64,000 nt of DNA from 70-18 sp041691815. GTDB taxonomy: Bacteria > Pseudomonadota > Alphaproteobacteria > Acetobacterales > Acetobacteraceae. Location of the stretch: positions 13,004 to 77,003 of the forward strand of contig JBEPTZ010000006.1 in NCBI GenBank assembly GCA_041691815.1. The letters run 5' to 3'. A program made the translations under genes and the position numbers. The notes below the pieces were generated by a model, which saw nothing but the letters and a program-made list of their open reading frames with translations, made no database searches and was not told the origin of the DNA. Positions 35,837 to 44,995 of the stretch are shown here, piece after piece (position 1 is the stretch's first letter; every line of letters begins with the position of its first letter).

Positions 35837-37002
35837 AGCGCCGCTCCGCGCGTGGTCTCCGGCGTGGGGCGTGCCGGCAAGCGGCCGCCGCCACTGAACC
35901 AGGCCATCAGCAATGCCAAGCCAACCATGATGAGCATCCCGCACAGGGTGATAATGAGGTACATGCCGAGCGTCCGCCCGGCCAGCGTCAGTGCCATATT
36001 GCCCAGCACCGCCAACAGGATGCTGAGCGCGAAGACCTCCAGCGAGTGCTGCCCGCACAGCACCACCAGCCAGGCGACCGGACGGGTGAGAAACCGGGCG
36101 TCGCGTGGCACCAGGCGGGCCACCAGCACCGCCAGCGCCAGCACATTGATGACACGGATCAGCGGCAGGCTGGTCTTGTCGACCGGCCACAGCGTGTGGC
36201 GCAGAATCTGCGGCCCGACGCCGATCAGGTCATGCAGCGTCCACGACACCTGGATCAGCATGCCGGCGCCGGCGATCAGCGCTGCCAACACCACCAGCCA
36301 GCGCCCGGCCGGCAGCAGATTACGCCCGGTGCCATTGGCGTGGCCGAACACCGCCGCGCTGACAAACAGCAACTGCCAGGCGAACGGATTGAAATACCAG
36401 CCATCGCCCTCATTGCCCGGCATGTTGATATGCCAGACCTGAACGGCGGCGTAGAGCAACACCGAGGGGATCAGCGCCAGCAGCACATGCCGGCGCAACG
36501 CCAGCAACACCAGCGGGAACATCGCCAGCAAGGCCATGTACAGCGGCAGGATATCCAGAAAGGTCGGCTGGTACTGCAGCAGCAGCACGTTGACGATGGT
36601 CTCGTCCGGCCGCGAGATGAAGTCGCCGACGCCCAGATCGCCGATGAACAGCGGATTGCTGAACCGCCGCGCGGTGTAGACGATCTCCGCCATGTAGATC
36701 ACGAACATGCAGATATGCGCGACATACAGCGTCCATGTCCGCCGGTAGATGCGCGCCGCAGTCAGCAAAAAGCCGTCCCGCCCGAGCGCCCGGCCATACA
36801 CCATCGCGGCGGTATAACCGGAGATGAAGATGAACACCTCCGCCGCGTCGTTGATGGCGAAGGTCTTGAGCGTGAAATAGCTGACCGGATTGGCGGGGAT
36901 GTGGTCGATAAAGATGAAAAACAGCGACAACCCGCGGAAAAAGTCCAGCCGGAAGTCACGCGTAGCCCGGGGCCTGGAGGCGATGTGGCCGGATGCTGAC
37001 AT
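35833..37002 (-). CDS. OpgC-family membrane acyltransferase-like protein (first copy)
   Basis: A 389-aa membrane protein with about ten helices. RDFRLDFFRGLSLFFIFIDH is the OpgC_C start and EVFIFISGYTAAMVYGRALG the next conserved block. OpgC proteins succinylate periplasmic glucans. Members in this group without a glucan locus may acylate other polysaccharides. ATG 37002 (MSASGH) is the first start well clear of the palindromic element. An ATG at 37059 sits at the edge of that element and would add 19 residues. It is coupled to the SGNH gene downstream. Confidence 0.82.
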   Translation of the reverse strand: MSASGHIASRPRATRDFRLDFFRGLSLFFIFIDHIPANPVSYFTLKTFAINDAAEVFIFISGYTAAMVYGRALGRDGFLLTAARIYRRTWTLYVAHICMFVIYMAEIVYTARRFSNPLFIGDLGVGDFISRPDETIVNVLLLQYQPTFLDILPLYMALLAMFPLVLLALRRHVLLALIPSVLLYAAVQVWHINMPGNEGDGWYFNPFAWQLLFVSAAVFGHANGTGRNLLPAGRWLVVLAALIAGAGMLIQVSWTLHDLIGVGPQILRHTLWPVDKTSLPLIRVINVLALAVLVARLVPRDARFLTRPVAWLVVLCGQHSLEVFALSILLAVLGNMALTLAGRTLGMYLIITLCGMLIMVGLALLMAWFSGGGRLPARPTPETTRGAAL

Positions 37003-37055
37003 ATGGGCTGCCGTGGCTGTTGGGCTGGCAGCATGGCGCAAGCCAGCAAAAAAAA

Positions 37056-37182
37056 GCATGTTCTTTTTTGAAAAAAGAACCAAAAAACGTTCATCCGCCT
37101 TGCAACAGCGGAGTGGATGAGACTCGGTACACTCCAATGGATAAAAAGTATTTTGCTTCTTTTTGTTTACAAAAAGAAGACC
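37056..37182 (-). repeat. palindromic intergenic element, copy E
   Basis: In the transcription direction (minus) it starts right after the nth stop codon with CTTCTTTTTGT/ACAAAAAGAAG (the loop differs by one base). It then has the CCAATGGA...GTTGCAAGGCGGAT centre and closes with GTTCTTTTTT/AAAAAAGAAC before the OpgC gene. Confidence 0.9.
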
Positions 37183-37872
37183 TTACTTCCTCCTCGGCGG
37201 CGCCAGCAGCTTGTCAGGAAACCGGCACCATTCCCGCGCCACGCAGCGCCAGCACTCCGGCGTGCGCGCTTTGCACACATGCCGCCCGTGCAGGATCAGC
37301 CAGTGATGCGCTCGGCCCAGCAGCGCCGCCGGAATGCGCGCCACCAGCGCATCCTCCACCGCGCGAACATCGCGGCCGGGGGCGAGGCCGGTGCGATTGG
37401 CCACCCGGAATACGTGAGTATCCACCGCCATGGTCGGCTGCCCGAACGCCACGTTCAGCACCACGTTGGCGGTCTTGCGGCCGACGCCGGGCAGCGCCTC
37501 CAGCGCCGCGCGGTCGTCCGGCACCTGCCCGCCATGCCCGGCCAGCAGCCGGCGCGACAGTTCCACCACGTTCTTCGCCTTGCCCTGCCACAGCCCGATG
37601 GTGCGGATATGCCGCGCCACCCCTGCCTCGCCCAGCGCCACCATCGCCGCCGGCGTCGGCGCTTCGTGGAACAGCCCCACCGTCGCCTTGTTCACCGAGG
37701 CATCGGTCGCCTGTGCCGAGAGCACCACCGCCACCAGCAGGGTAAACGCGTCGGTGTAGACAAGTTCGCTGCGCGGATCGGGGTTGCCCGCGGCCAGCGC
37801 CTGCAGGAACCCCAGCACCTGCGCCTTGGTCATGCGCGGCGTCGGGCGGGCGGGTTTGGACGGAGGGACCAT
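37183..37872 (-). CDS. nth: endonuclease III (base-excision DNA glycosylase/AP lyase)
   Basis: A 229-aa DNA repair enzyme that removes oxidised pyrimidines and cleaves the abasic site. The helix-hairpin-helix LPGVGRKTANVVLNVAF holds catalytic Lys133, and AVDTHVFRVANR holds Asp151. The 4Fe-4S loop C200-x6-C207-x2-C210-x5-C216 is complete. Length is normal. ATG 37872 gives MVPPSKPARP, and a divergent gene of the DUF2244 family starts 79 bp away. A palindromic element follows the stop immediately. Confidence 0.96.
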   Translation of the reverse strand: MVPPSKPARPTPRMTKAQVLGFLQALAAGNPDPRSELVYTDAFTLLVAVVLSAQATDASVNKATVGLFHEAPTPAAMVALGEAGVARHIRTIGLWQGKAKNVVELSRRLLAGHGGQVPDDRAALEALPGVGRKTANVVLNVAFGQPTMAVDTHVFRVANRTGLAPGRDVRAVEDALVARIPAALLGRAHHWLILHGRHVCKARTPECWRCVAREWCRFPDKLLAPPRRK

Positions 37873-37950
37873 CGGTAAACTCTCCGCCCCGCCGCCCAGG
37901 ATGGCAAGCCGCCCGGTGCAAAGCCGCCGCCGCCATGCCATATACCGCGC

Positions 37951-38511
37951 ATGGACGTTGCCGGAGACCTGCTGTTCGAAGCGGTGATCGTGCCGCATCG
38001 CAGCCTGACCATGCGCGCGCTGCGCAAACTGCTGATCGCCATCTGTCTGCTGACCGGCGCCAGCGGCCTGATGTTCGTCGCGATCGGCGCCTGGCCGGTC
38101 GGCGGCTTCACCGTTCTCGACCTGCTGGTGGTGGCCTGGCTGTTCCACCTCAACATGCGCGCCGCCCGCGCCTGCGAAATCCTGCTGCTGTCGCCGCGCG
38201 AGTTGCGGGTGGCACGCACCGACCCGAACGGCCACCGCCGCGACGTGGTGCTGCCCGCCACCTGGCTCAACGTGGCGCTGGAGGAGCGGCCGGGCCGGGT
38301 GCCGGCGCTGTTCCTGCTCGCCAGTGGCCGGCGCGAGGAGGTCGCGGAAAGCCTCGGTGCCCGCGAAAAGCGCGATCTGGCGGCGGCGCTGGGCCAGGCG
38401 CTGTATACTTGGCGCCACCCGATCTACGACAACCCGCAACTGCGCGACGAACCGCCGGCTTCTATGGCGCGCCAGCACACCGGCGCAATGCCTCCCGCAC
38501 CGCCGGGCTGA
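37951..38511 (+). CDS. DUF2244-domain membrane protein
   Basis: A 186-aa protein of unknown function. The DUF2244 pattern is visible: FEAVIVPHRSLTMRALRKLL, two helices (about 26-45 and 50-68) separated by GAWPVGGFTVLDL, then NMRAARACEILLLSPRELRV and a cytoplasmic beta-rich part. The C-terminal 20 residues (after DEPPAS) are Pro/Ala-rich. Proteins of this family are often near nth in alphaproteobacteria. The 3' end overlaps hpnK on the other strand by 50 bp. Confidence 0.85.
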   Translation: MDVAGDLLFEAVIVPHRSLTMRALRKLLIAICLLTGASGLMFVAIGAWPVGGFTVLDLLVVAWLFHLNMRAARACEILLLSPRELRVARTDPNGHRRDVVLPATWLNVALEERPGRVPALFLLASGRREEVAESLGAREKRDLAAALGQALYTWRHPIYDNPQLRDEPPASMARQHTGAMPPAPPG

Positions 38512-39289
38512 GCAGCGCCGCCAGCTCCGCCTCATGCTGATAGCCCGGCATCAGCCGGTCCAGCGTCGCATCCCGCCGCTCCGCCGGATGGAAATAGATC
38601 TCGCTGTCGCCCGCCGGCAGCCGCGCCGGCAGCGCCAGCACCCGCGCCTCGGTCATCGCGCCGCTCCAGGCGATGCCGAACACCGCATCGCTGGCCGCCA
38701 TCCCGGCCCGCCGCACCTGCCAACGCAGCAGCCGCGTCCAGGCGGCCAGCGCTCGCGCGCCCGGCCCCACCCTGGTACCGCAGGCCGCCAGCACCGCCGC
38801 CGGCTCCCTCGGCACCCGCACCCGCCGCAAGCCATGCCGCGCGCCCTCGCGCAGCAGCAGCGCGCCGACCACCGGGTGCAGATGCATGTGTTTATGCGCA
38901 TCGGCATGCGCCAGGGTCAGCCCGGTGGCGGCGAAGGCATCGAACTGTGCCGCGATCTCCGCCGCCAGTTGCCGGCGCACCACAGGCCGGAAAAAATACT
39001 TCAGCCCCCGCCGCAACTGGTCCGAGCCGAACCAGCCCTGCGCGTCCACCAGGTCCGGGATCGCCGCCGGCGGCAGCACCGCCCGCCCCTCGATCGCCAC
39101 CAGATGCAGCCCCACAAGCAGCCCCGGCAACCGCCGCGCCCGCCGCACCGCGTCTTCGGCGGCATCGCCGGCCACCATCAGGCTGGCACTGCTCAACACG
39201 CCGTCGCGGTGCGCCCGCTCGACCCCCTCGTTGACCGCCTCGGACAGTCCGAAATCATCCGCCGAGATGACAACCCGGGGCGGAATCAC
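38462..39289 (-). CDS. hpnK: hopanoid biosynthesis deacetylase HpnK (YdjC/ChbG family)
   Basis: A 275-aa hydrolase predicted to deacetylate the N-acetylglucosaminyl group on bacteriohopanetetrol after HpnI. The metal-binding motifs of the YdjC fold are ISADDFGLSEAVNEGV, GLHLVAIEG and HADAHKHMHLHP. The late FHPAE motif also fits. The start is a GTG at 39289 that overlaps the hpnI stop (GTGA), so both are translationally coupled. Without this start the ADDFG motif would be cut off. Convergent with the DUF2244 gene. Confidence 0.92.
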   Translation of the reverse strand: MIPPRVVISADDFGLSEAVNEGVERAHRDGVLSSASLMVAGDAAEDAVRRARRLPGLLVGLHLVAIEGRAVLPPAAIPDLVDAQGWFGSDQLRRGLKYFFRPVVRRQLAAEIAAQFDAFAATGLTLAHADAHKHMHLHPVVGALLLREGARHGLRRVRVPREPAAVLAACGTRVGPGARALAAWTRLLRWQVRRAGMAASDAVFGIAWSGAMTEARVLALPARLPAGDSEIYFHPAERRDATLDRLMPGYQHEAELAALLSPAVREALRRCAGAP

Positions 39290-40440
39290 GTTCCCGCGGC
39301 CCGCTCCGCCCGCAACGCCTGCCCGCGCCAGCGCACCTCGCGGCCCATGAACGCCGCCACCAGCACCGCCAGCGACAGCACATCGCGCAGCGGCAGCAGC
39401 CCCAGCGGCGCCGGCGTGGCGCGCACCCCGGTCAACAAGCCCGGCGGTGCCAGCGCCGCATCGATGCCGCGCACCACCACCGCCGAGGCCGCCCAGATCG
39501 CCAGGAACAGCGCCAATGCCCACGCCGCCCCGCCGGACAGCAGCATCGCCAGCCCGGCCCAGGCCAGCTTGTATTGCAGCGCCGAGGCCATGAACGCCCA
39601 CGGCACCAGCGCCCGGATGGTCCGCGCCCAGCGCAATTCATGGCGCAGCAGGTCGCCCAGCCCGGTTTCCGCCACCGTGGTCGCCGGCACCGTCGCCGCC
39701 AGCCGCACCGCCAGCCCCAGCCCCGCCACCTTGCGCCCGAGCACCGCGTCATCGGCCAGATGATCGGCCAGCGCCGGCAGGCCACCGATCGCCGCCAGCG
39801 TCTCGCGCCGCAACGCCATGGTGGCGCCCAGGCAATCCTGCCGCCCCAGGTCACGCGCCAGCAGCGCCCCCGGCAGGAAGCCGTGGGTGATGCCGCTGGC
39901 GCCCAGCCAACCGACCAGGCTGGGGGCGGCGGCCAACCCGGTATACAGCGTCGTCACCAGCCCGGTGCCGGGCTGCGTCAATGCCGCCACCAGCTGGCGG
40001 AGATAATCCGGCGCCGCATGCACATCGCTGTCGGCGATCACCAGCACGTCATGCCGCGCCGCCGGCAGCATGTTGATCAGGTTGGAAACCTTGCCGTTGC
40101 GCCCGTGCCGCGTGGCATCCACCACCACCGCGATATCGACCTCGGCAAATCGCGCCTGCAGCCGCCGCACCACCGCCAGCGCCGGATCGGCCGAACCCTG
40201 CACGCCGAACACCACCTGGAAGCGCGGATAATCCTGCGCGCAGATGCTGGCCAGCGCCGCCTCCAGCAGCACCTCGTCGCCATGCAGCGGCTTCAGCACG
40301 GTCACGCCGGGCAACTGCCCCAGCGGACCCAGCGGCGGCGGCGCGGCGGCACGAAACCGCCGCACCGCCCACCAGCCGGCCAGCGTCTGCCCCACACCGA
40401 GGCACGCCAACAACGCAGCGAACACCGCCAGCCAGTTCAT
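39286..40440 (-). CDS. hpnI: bacteriohopanetetrol glucosamine biosynthesis glycosyltransferase HpnI
   Basis: A 384-aa membrane GT2/GT21-type enzyme related to ceramide glucosyltransferases. An N-terminal helix (3-28) precedes GVTVLKPLHGDEVLLEAALA. The nucleotide-sugar DxD-like motif is VIADSDVHA, a second acidic motif is HLADDAVLGRK, and the acceptor-side motif is HELRWARTIR. Helices at the C-terminus anchor it. It transfers GlcNAc to bacteriohopanetetrol. It is coupled to hpnK and lies 5 bp after hpnM. Confidence 0.93.
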   Translation of the reverse strand: MNWLAVFAALLACLGVGQTLAGWWAVRRFRAAAPPPLGPLGQLPGVTVLKPLHGDEVLLEAALASICAQDYPRFQVVFGVQGSADPALAVVRRLQARFAEVDIAVVVDATRHGRNGKVSNLINMLPAARHDVLVIADSDVHAAPDYLRQLVAALTQPGTGLVTTLYTGLAAAPSLVGWLGASGITHGFLPGALLARDLGRQDCLGATMALRRETLAAIGGLPALADHLADDAVLGRKVAGLGLAVRLAATVPATTVAETGLGDLLRHELRWARTIRALVPWAFMASALQYKLAWAGLAMLLSGGAAWALALFLAIWAASAVVVRGIDAALAPPGLLTGVRATPAPLGLLPLRDVLSLAVLVAAFMGREVRWRGQALRAERAAGT

Positions 40441-40445
40441 GATGC

Positions 40446-41084
40446 CTAGGAACCTCCGCCCGCCGCCAGCGCTTCCGCCTTGCGCCGCAGCATATCCAGC
40501 AGCGGCATCGGATCACCCGAGGCCAGCAGCGCGCGGAAATCCGACCGCTGCGTCGCCACCCGGCTGATCGCCCCGTCCACCAGCACGTCCACCGCCTTCC
40601 AGGCGCCGCCGGTTTTGCGCATCACGTAGTCCAGCCGGGTCGGCGTGCCCTGGCGCGGGATGATCTGGGTTTCCACCACCTGCTCGGCGCCTACCGCGCG
40701 CATCTCTGGCAGCACGTCGAACCGCTCGCCATCATATTTATCGAAATTCGCCACCCAACTGGCCACCGTGAAGCGGGTGAAAGCCTCCAGCAGCGCCCCC
40801 TGCGCCACCGCCGTGAACTCCGCCCAGCGCGATCCCACCGAGGCGCGCAGGATCGTCGGCAGGTCGAACGCCCGCTCCACCACCGGCTTCAACGCCTCGG
40901 CGCGGGTAGCGAAAGGCTCGCTCGGCCCGGCCTTCATCGCCACCAGCAACGCCGCGTTCAGCGCGGCGATCGGCTGCGCCGGCGCCGGAAGATCTGCCGC
41001 AACCGCCGGCCGCACGCCACCGGCCAGCCACGCGCCCGCCAGCAACAGCCCCAATCCCCGCCGCCCAAGAGCGACGCTGCTCAC
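40446..41084 (-). CDS. hpnM: hopanoid-associated MlaC/Ttg2D-like protein HpnM
   Basis: A 212-aa exported protein. The signal peptide (1-29, ending VAA) is followed by an MlaC-like domain: VVERAFDLPTILRASVGSRW, FTRFTVASWVANFDKYDGER and VDVLVDGAISRVATQRSDFR. MlaC proteins carry lipids through the periplasm; HpnM is the hopanoid-cluster version and is thought to help hopanoid movement. Its ATG overlaps the dxs stop by 4 bp. Confidence 0.9.
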   Translation of the reverse strand: MSSVALGRRGLGLLLAGAWLAGGVRPAVAADLPAPAQPIAALNAALLVAMKAGPSEPFATRAEALKPVVERAFDLPTILRASVGSRWAEFTAVAQGALLEAFTRFTVASWVANFDKYDGERFDVLPEMRAVGAEQVVETQIIPRQGTPTRLDYVMRKTGGAWKAVDVLVDGAISRVATQRSDFRALLASGDPMPLLDMLRRKAEALAAGGGS

Positions 41085-43039
41085 GCCGAGGCCGCCCCGC
41101 TCTGCCCGGCATCCGCCTGCCCCAACGCGCCAAGTGCGGCGGCCACAATGTCCCGCGCCTGCAGCCCGGCTGCCGCCATCTGCTTCGCCTGGCTATCATG
41201 TTCCAGGAACACGTCAGGCAGCACCATCGGGCGCAGCTTCACCGCGCCATCCAGCAGCCCGGCCCAGGCCAGATGCTGCATCACCGCCGCGCCAAACCCG
41301 CCGCTGCTGCCCTCCTCGATGGTGATCAGCACCGCATGGTCGCGCGCCAGCCGCTCGATCAGCGCGGTATCCAGCGGCTTGGCGAAGCGGGCATCGGCCA
41401 CCGTGGTCGGCAGCCCGCGCGCCGCCAGTTCGTCGGCGGCCTTCATCGCCTCGGCCAGCCGCGGCCCCAGGGAAAGAATCGCCACCTGATTGCCCTCGCG
41501 CAGCACCCGCCCGCGCCCGATCTCCAGCACCTCGCCCTGCGCCGGCAGTTGCACTGTGCCGGTCGCCTCGCCGCGCGGAAACCGCACCGCGCTGGGCCGA
41601 TCATCAATCGACACCGCGGTGGCCACCATATGCACCAGTTCCGCCTCATCGGCCGGCGCCATCACCACGAAGCCCGGCAGGCAGCAGAGATAGGCGAGAT
41701 CGAAACTGCCGGCATGGGTCTGCCCGTCTGCCCCCACCGGCCCGGCGCGATCCAGCATGAAGCGCACCGGCAGCGACTGGATCGCCACGTCATGCACCAC
41801 CTGATCATAGGCGCGCTGCAAAAACGTGCTGTAGATGGCGCAGAACGGCTTGATCCCCTCGGTCGCCAGCCCGGCGGCGAAGGTCACCGCATGCTGCTCG
41901 GCGATCCCCACATCAAAAGTCCGATCCGGAAACGCCTTGGCGAACCGATCCAGCCCGGTGCCGGACGGCATCGCCGCGGTGATCGCCACGATCGCCGGAT
42001 CGCGCGTTGCCTGCTCGATCAGTGCGTCGGCGAACACCTTGGTATAGCCCGGCGGCCCCGGCGGCCCCTTGGCCTGCTCGCCGGTGATCACGTTGAACTT
42101 GCTCACCGCATGTAGCTTGTCCGCCGCCGCCTCGGCCGGGGCGTAACCGCGCCCCTTCTTGGTGATCACATGCACCAGGATCGGCCCCTGCTCGTCGGCC
42201 TCGCGCACATTGCGCAGCACCGGCAGCAGATGGTCGAGGTTATGCCCGTCGATCGGCCCGACGTAATAGAACCCCAGCTCCTCGAACAGCGTGCCGCCGG
42301 TCAGCATGCCGCGGGCATACTCCTCCGCCCGCCGCGCCGTCCGCTCGATGCCCTTCGGGAAGCGCTTGGCCATCCGCACCGCCAGATCGCGCAGCCCGAG
42401 GAACTGCCGCGACGACAGCAGCCGCGACAGATAGGCGCTCATCGCCCCCACCGGCGGCGCGATCGACATGTCGTTGTCGTTCAGGATCACCACCAGCCGC
42501 GAGCGCATCGCACCGGCGTTGTTCATCGCCTCATAGGCCATGCCGGCGCTCATCGCCCCGTCGCCGATCACCGCGATCACCTGGCGGTCGTCCTTGATGC
42601 CGCGCGCTCGTTTGAGGTCGCGCGCCACCGCCATGCCCAGCCCGGCCGAGATCGAGGTGGAGGAATGCGCCGCCCCGAATGGGTCGTACTCGCTCTCCGC
42701 CCGCTTGGTGAAACCCGACAGCCCGCCGCCCTGGCGCAAGGTGCGGATACGGTCGCGCCGCCCGGTCAGGATCTTGTGCGGATAGCACTGGTGGCCGACA
42801 TCCCACAGCAGCCGGTCGGTCGGGGTGTCGAAAATCGCATGGATCGCCACCGTCAGCTCCACCACCCCAAGGCTGGCGCCCAGATGCCCGCCGGTGGTGG
42901 AAACCGCGTCGATGGTCTCGGCGCGCAACTCGTCGGCCAGTTGCTTCAACTGCCCGGGCGAAAAATTGCGCAGGTCGGCGGGCACCCGCACCCGGTCCAG
43001 CAGCGGGGTGGCCGGTCGTGACGAGACAGGTGGGGTCAT
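41081..43039 (-). CDS. dxs: 1-deoxy-D-xylulose-5-phosphate synthase
   Basis: A 652-aa thiamine-diphosphate enzyme that makes DXP from pyruvate and glyceraldehyde 3-phosphate, the entry step to isoprenoids and so to hopanoids. STTGGHLGASLGVVELTVAI is the N-terminal substrate region. GDGAMSAGMAYEAMNNAG with downstream ILNDNDMSI is the ThDP site. DVGIAEQHAVTFAAGLATEG contains the catalytic Glu. DRAGPVGADGQTHAG is the mid-domain motif. ATG 43039 has AAGGA upstream. It heads a four-gene unit dxs-hpnM-hpnI-hpnK, linking precursor supply to hopanoid tailoring. Confidence 0.97.
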   Translation of the reverse strand: MTPPVSSRPATPLLDRVRVPADLRNFSPGQLKQLADELRAETIDAVSTTGGHLGASLGVVELTVAIHAIFDTPTDRLLWDVGHQCYPHKILTGRRDRIRTLRQGGGLSGFTKRAESEYDPFGAAHSSTSISAGLGMAVARDLKRARGIKDDRQVIAVIGDGAMSAGMAYEAMNNAGAMRSRLVVILNDNDMSIAPPVGAMSAYLSRLLSSRQFLGLRDLAVRMAKRFPKGIERTARRAEEYARGMLTGGTLFEELGFYYVGPIDGHNLDHLLPVLRNVREADEQGPILVHVITKKGRGYAPAEAAADKLHAVSKFNVITGEQAKGPPGPPGYTKVFADALIEQATRDPAIVAITAAMPSGTGLDRFAKAFPDRTFDVGIAEQHAVTFAAGLATEGIKPFCAIYSTFLQRAYDQVVHDVAIQSLPVRFMLDRAGPVGADGQTHAGSFDLAYLCCLPGFVVMAPADEAELVHMVATAVSIDDRPSAVRFPRGEATGTVQLPAQGEVLEIGRGRVLREGNQVAILSLGPRLAEAMKAADELAARGLPTTVADARFAKPLDTALIERLARDHAVLITIEEGSSGGFGAAVMQHLAWAGLLDGAVKLRPMVLPDVFLEHDSQAKQMAAAGLQARDIVAAALGALGQADAGQSGAASA

Positions 43040-43672
43040 GCTTTCCGTCCTTGAGTCACAGCGCCTGAGCGCCGGTTTTGGCAGGCACGACGCCACGGCG
43101 CCCGGATTGGCCCAACCGACACCGTCGGCCAGGATTGACGCTGCCGTTGCAGATGGGAACTCACATCAACTTTCCGACTGTGCCCGATTTGTCACAGTCG
43201 CGGAGACGGCGAACCGATGTCCCACCATGCCACCCCCGATCGTCGAGTCGTCGCAGCCGCGGCAAACCACTGTGTCCATCCCGCAACACCACCCGCCTGC
43301 CGACCTTGCTATCTCCATCTGCCGGCTTCCGATTGAAGATTCCTTCTATTGAAGAAATACCACGAAGTTGCAACCTGCCGCATCGAGCCGGTCCCCGCAT
43401 GGCGCCCGGCGGCAGCAACCCGAGGGTCGTGCATGCGCTCCATCGTCCGGCACGCGTCCCATCAATGCCATGCCGGCAAGCCGTGCGTGCATCGCAATGC
43501 TGTCAGGGCATCGCGCGCGCCCCGGCAGACGTGGTACACGCGTCACAAATCACCGCCGCCGGGGGGCTGCGCCGCGCCTGATTCGGCGCTATGACCTGCC
43601 TCACCGTGGCCAACCACCGAGCCGTCCGCCTGCCCGCCGAACCTGCCGACGCCTGAAGAGAGGATCGAAACC
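43040..43672. other. 633-bp divergent intergenic region between dxs and hpnH
   Basis: Short frames occur on both strands (the largest under 180 codons) but overlap each other, show no family motif and no good ribosome sites. The region must hold the promoters for dxs (left) and hpnH (right). No RNA gene or clear repeat is seen. Confidence 0.6.
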
Positions 43673-44842
43673 ATGTCCATTCCGCTGCACCAGGCCCTGC
43701 GCGTTGGCGCCTATGTGGTCAAACAGCACCTGATCGGCCGCAAGCGCTACCCGCTGGTACTGATGCTGGAACCGCTGTACCGCTGCAACCTGGCCTGCCC
43801 CGGCTGCGGCAAGATCGACTACCCCGGCGAGATCCTCAACCAGCGCCTGTCGGTCGCCGAGTGCCTGGAGGCGGTGGACGAATGCGGCGCCCCGGTGGTG
43901 GTGATCGCCGGCGGCGAGCCGCTGCTGCACAAGGAGATCGACGAGGTGGTGCGCGGCGCCATCGCCCGCAAGAAATACGTGATCGTCTGCACCAACGCTC
44001 TGCTGATGGAAAAGAAGCTGGATTTGTTCAAGCCGAACAAATACTTCTCCTGGTCGGTGCATCTGGACGGCGACCGCTGCGACCACGACCGCTCGGTGGC
44101 CCAGGACGGCGTCTACGACCGCGCCGTCTCCGCCATCGCCGCAGCCAAGGCCGCCGGCTTCCGCACCCTGATCAACGCCACGCTGTTCAACAACGCCAAC
44201 CCCGAGCGGATGGCCAATTTCTTCGACGACGTGATGGCGATGGGCGTTGACGGCATCTCGGTCTCCCCCGGCTACGCCTACGAACGGGCGCCCGACCAGG
44301 AGCATTTCCTCAACCGGAAGGCGACCAAAAACCTGTTCCGCGACATTTTCGCCCGCGAGAAGGCTAAAACCAAGGCCAATCCGGGCCGCAAGAAGTGGCA
44401 GTTCAACCAGTCCAGCCTGTTCCTCGACTTCCTGGCCGGCAACCAGACCTTCCACTGCACCCCCTGGGGCAACCCGACCCGCACCTATTTCGGCTGGCAG
44501 CGCCCCTGCTACCTGCTCGGCGAGGGCTACACCAAGACCTTCAAGGAGTTGATGGAAACCACCAACTGGGACTCCTACGGCACCGGCAACTACGAGAAAT
44601 GCGCCAACTGCATGGTGCATTCCGGCTACGAAGCCACCGCCGTCGCCGCCGCCGTGCGCAATCCGCTGAAGGCGCTGAAGGTCGAACTCCGCGGCATCCG
44701 CACCGAAGGCGCCATGGCCCCGGAAATCCCGCTCGACCGCCAGCGCCCAGCCGAATTCGTGTTTAGCCGGCACGTGGAGAACGCGATGGCCAAACTGAAG
44801 CATGAGAAGCCGAAGACAGACAAGGTGGAAGCGGCAGAATAA
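43673..44842 (+). CDS. hpnH: adenosyl-hopene transferase HpnH (radical SAM)
   Basis: A 389-aa radical SAM enzyme that joins an adenosyl group to diploptene, the first step of C35 hopanoid side-chain formation. The cluster motif C38-x3-C42-x2-C45 (RCNLACPGCGK) is followed by the SAM motif VIAGGEPLLHKEI. Late Cys residues (TFHCTPWGN, PCYLLGEGY, CANCMVHSGY) match the SPASM-like tail of HpnH. Length is usual. It is transcribed away from dxs. A palindromic element starts at its stop codon. Confidence 0.96.
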   Translation: MSIPLHQALRVGAYVVKQHLIGRKRYPLVLMLEPLYRCNLACPGCGKIDYPGEILNQRLSVAECLEAVDECGAPVVVIAGGEPLLHKEIDEVVRGAIARKKYVIVCTNALLMEKKLDLFKPNKYFSWSVHLDGDRCDHDRSVAQDGVYDRAVSAIAAAKAAGFRTLINATLFNNANPERMANFFDDVMAMGVDGISVSPGYAYERAPDQEHFLNRKATKNLFRDIFAREKAKTKANPGRKKWQFNQSSLFLDFLAGNQTFHCTPWGNPTRTYFGWQRPCYLLGEGYTKTFKELMETTNWDSYGTGNYEKCANCMVHSGYEATAVAAAVRNPLKALKVELRGIRTEGAMAPEIPLDRQRPAEFVFSRHVENAMAKLKHEKPKTDKVEAAE

Positions 44843-44981
44843 GGAAGGTCTTCTTTTTGTGAACAAAAAGAAGCAAAAAAACTTTTCATCCATTGGAGAC
44901 TCCGGCGTCTCCACCCCTCGGCCGTTGCAAGGCGGATAAAAGTTTTTTGATTCTTTTTTTCAAAAAAGAACCGCTTCCTTC
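44843..44981 (+). repeat. palindromic intergenic element, copy F
   Basis: Forward copy directly after hpnH. AAGGAAGG flank, hairpin CTTCTTTTTGT/ACAAAAAGAAG, inner palindrome GGAGACTCCGGCGTCTCC, TTGCAAGGCGGAT, and closing hairpin TTCTTTTTTT/AAAAAAGAA, then the inverted flank GCTTCCTTCCTT. This is the copy that shows the terminal inverted repeat most clearly. Confidence 0.9.
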
Positions 44982-44995
44982 CTTTGGGATACCTC

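Noticed and set aside
43040..43672. Small ORFs in the dxs-hpnH gap
   Set aside because: Mutually overlapping, no ribosome sites, no recognised motif.
43601..44914. A 437-codon minus-strand frame opposite hpnH beginning with MDEKFFCFFLFTKRR-like residues
   Set aside because: The start comes from the palindromic element and the rest is the complement of hpnH.
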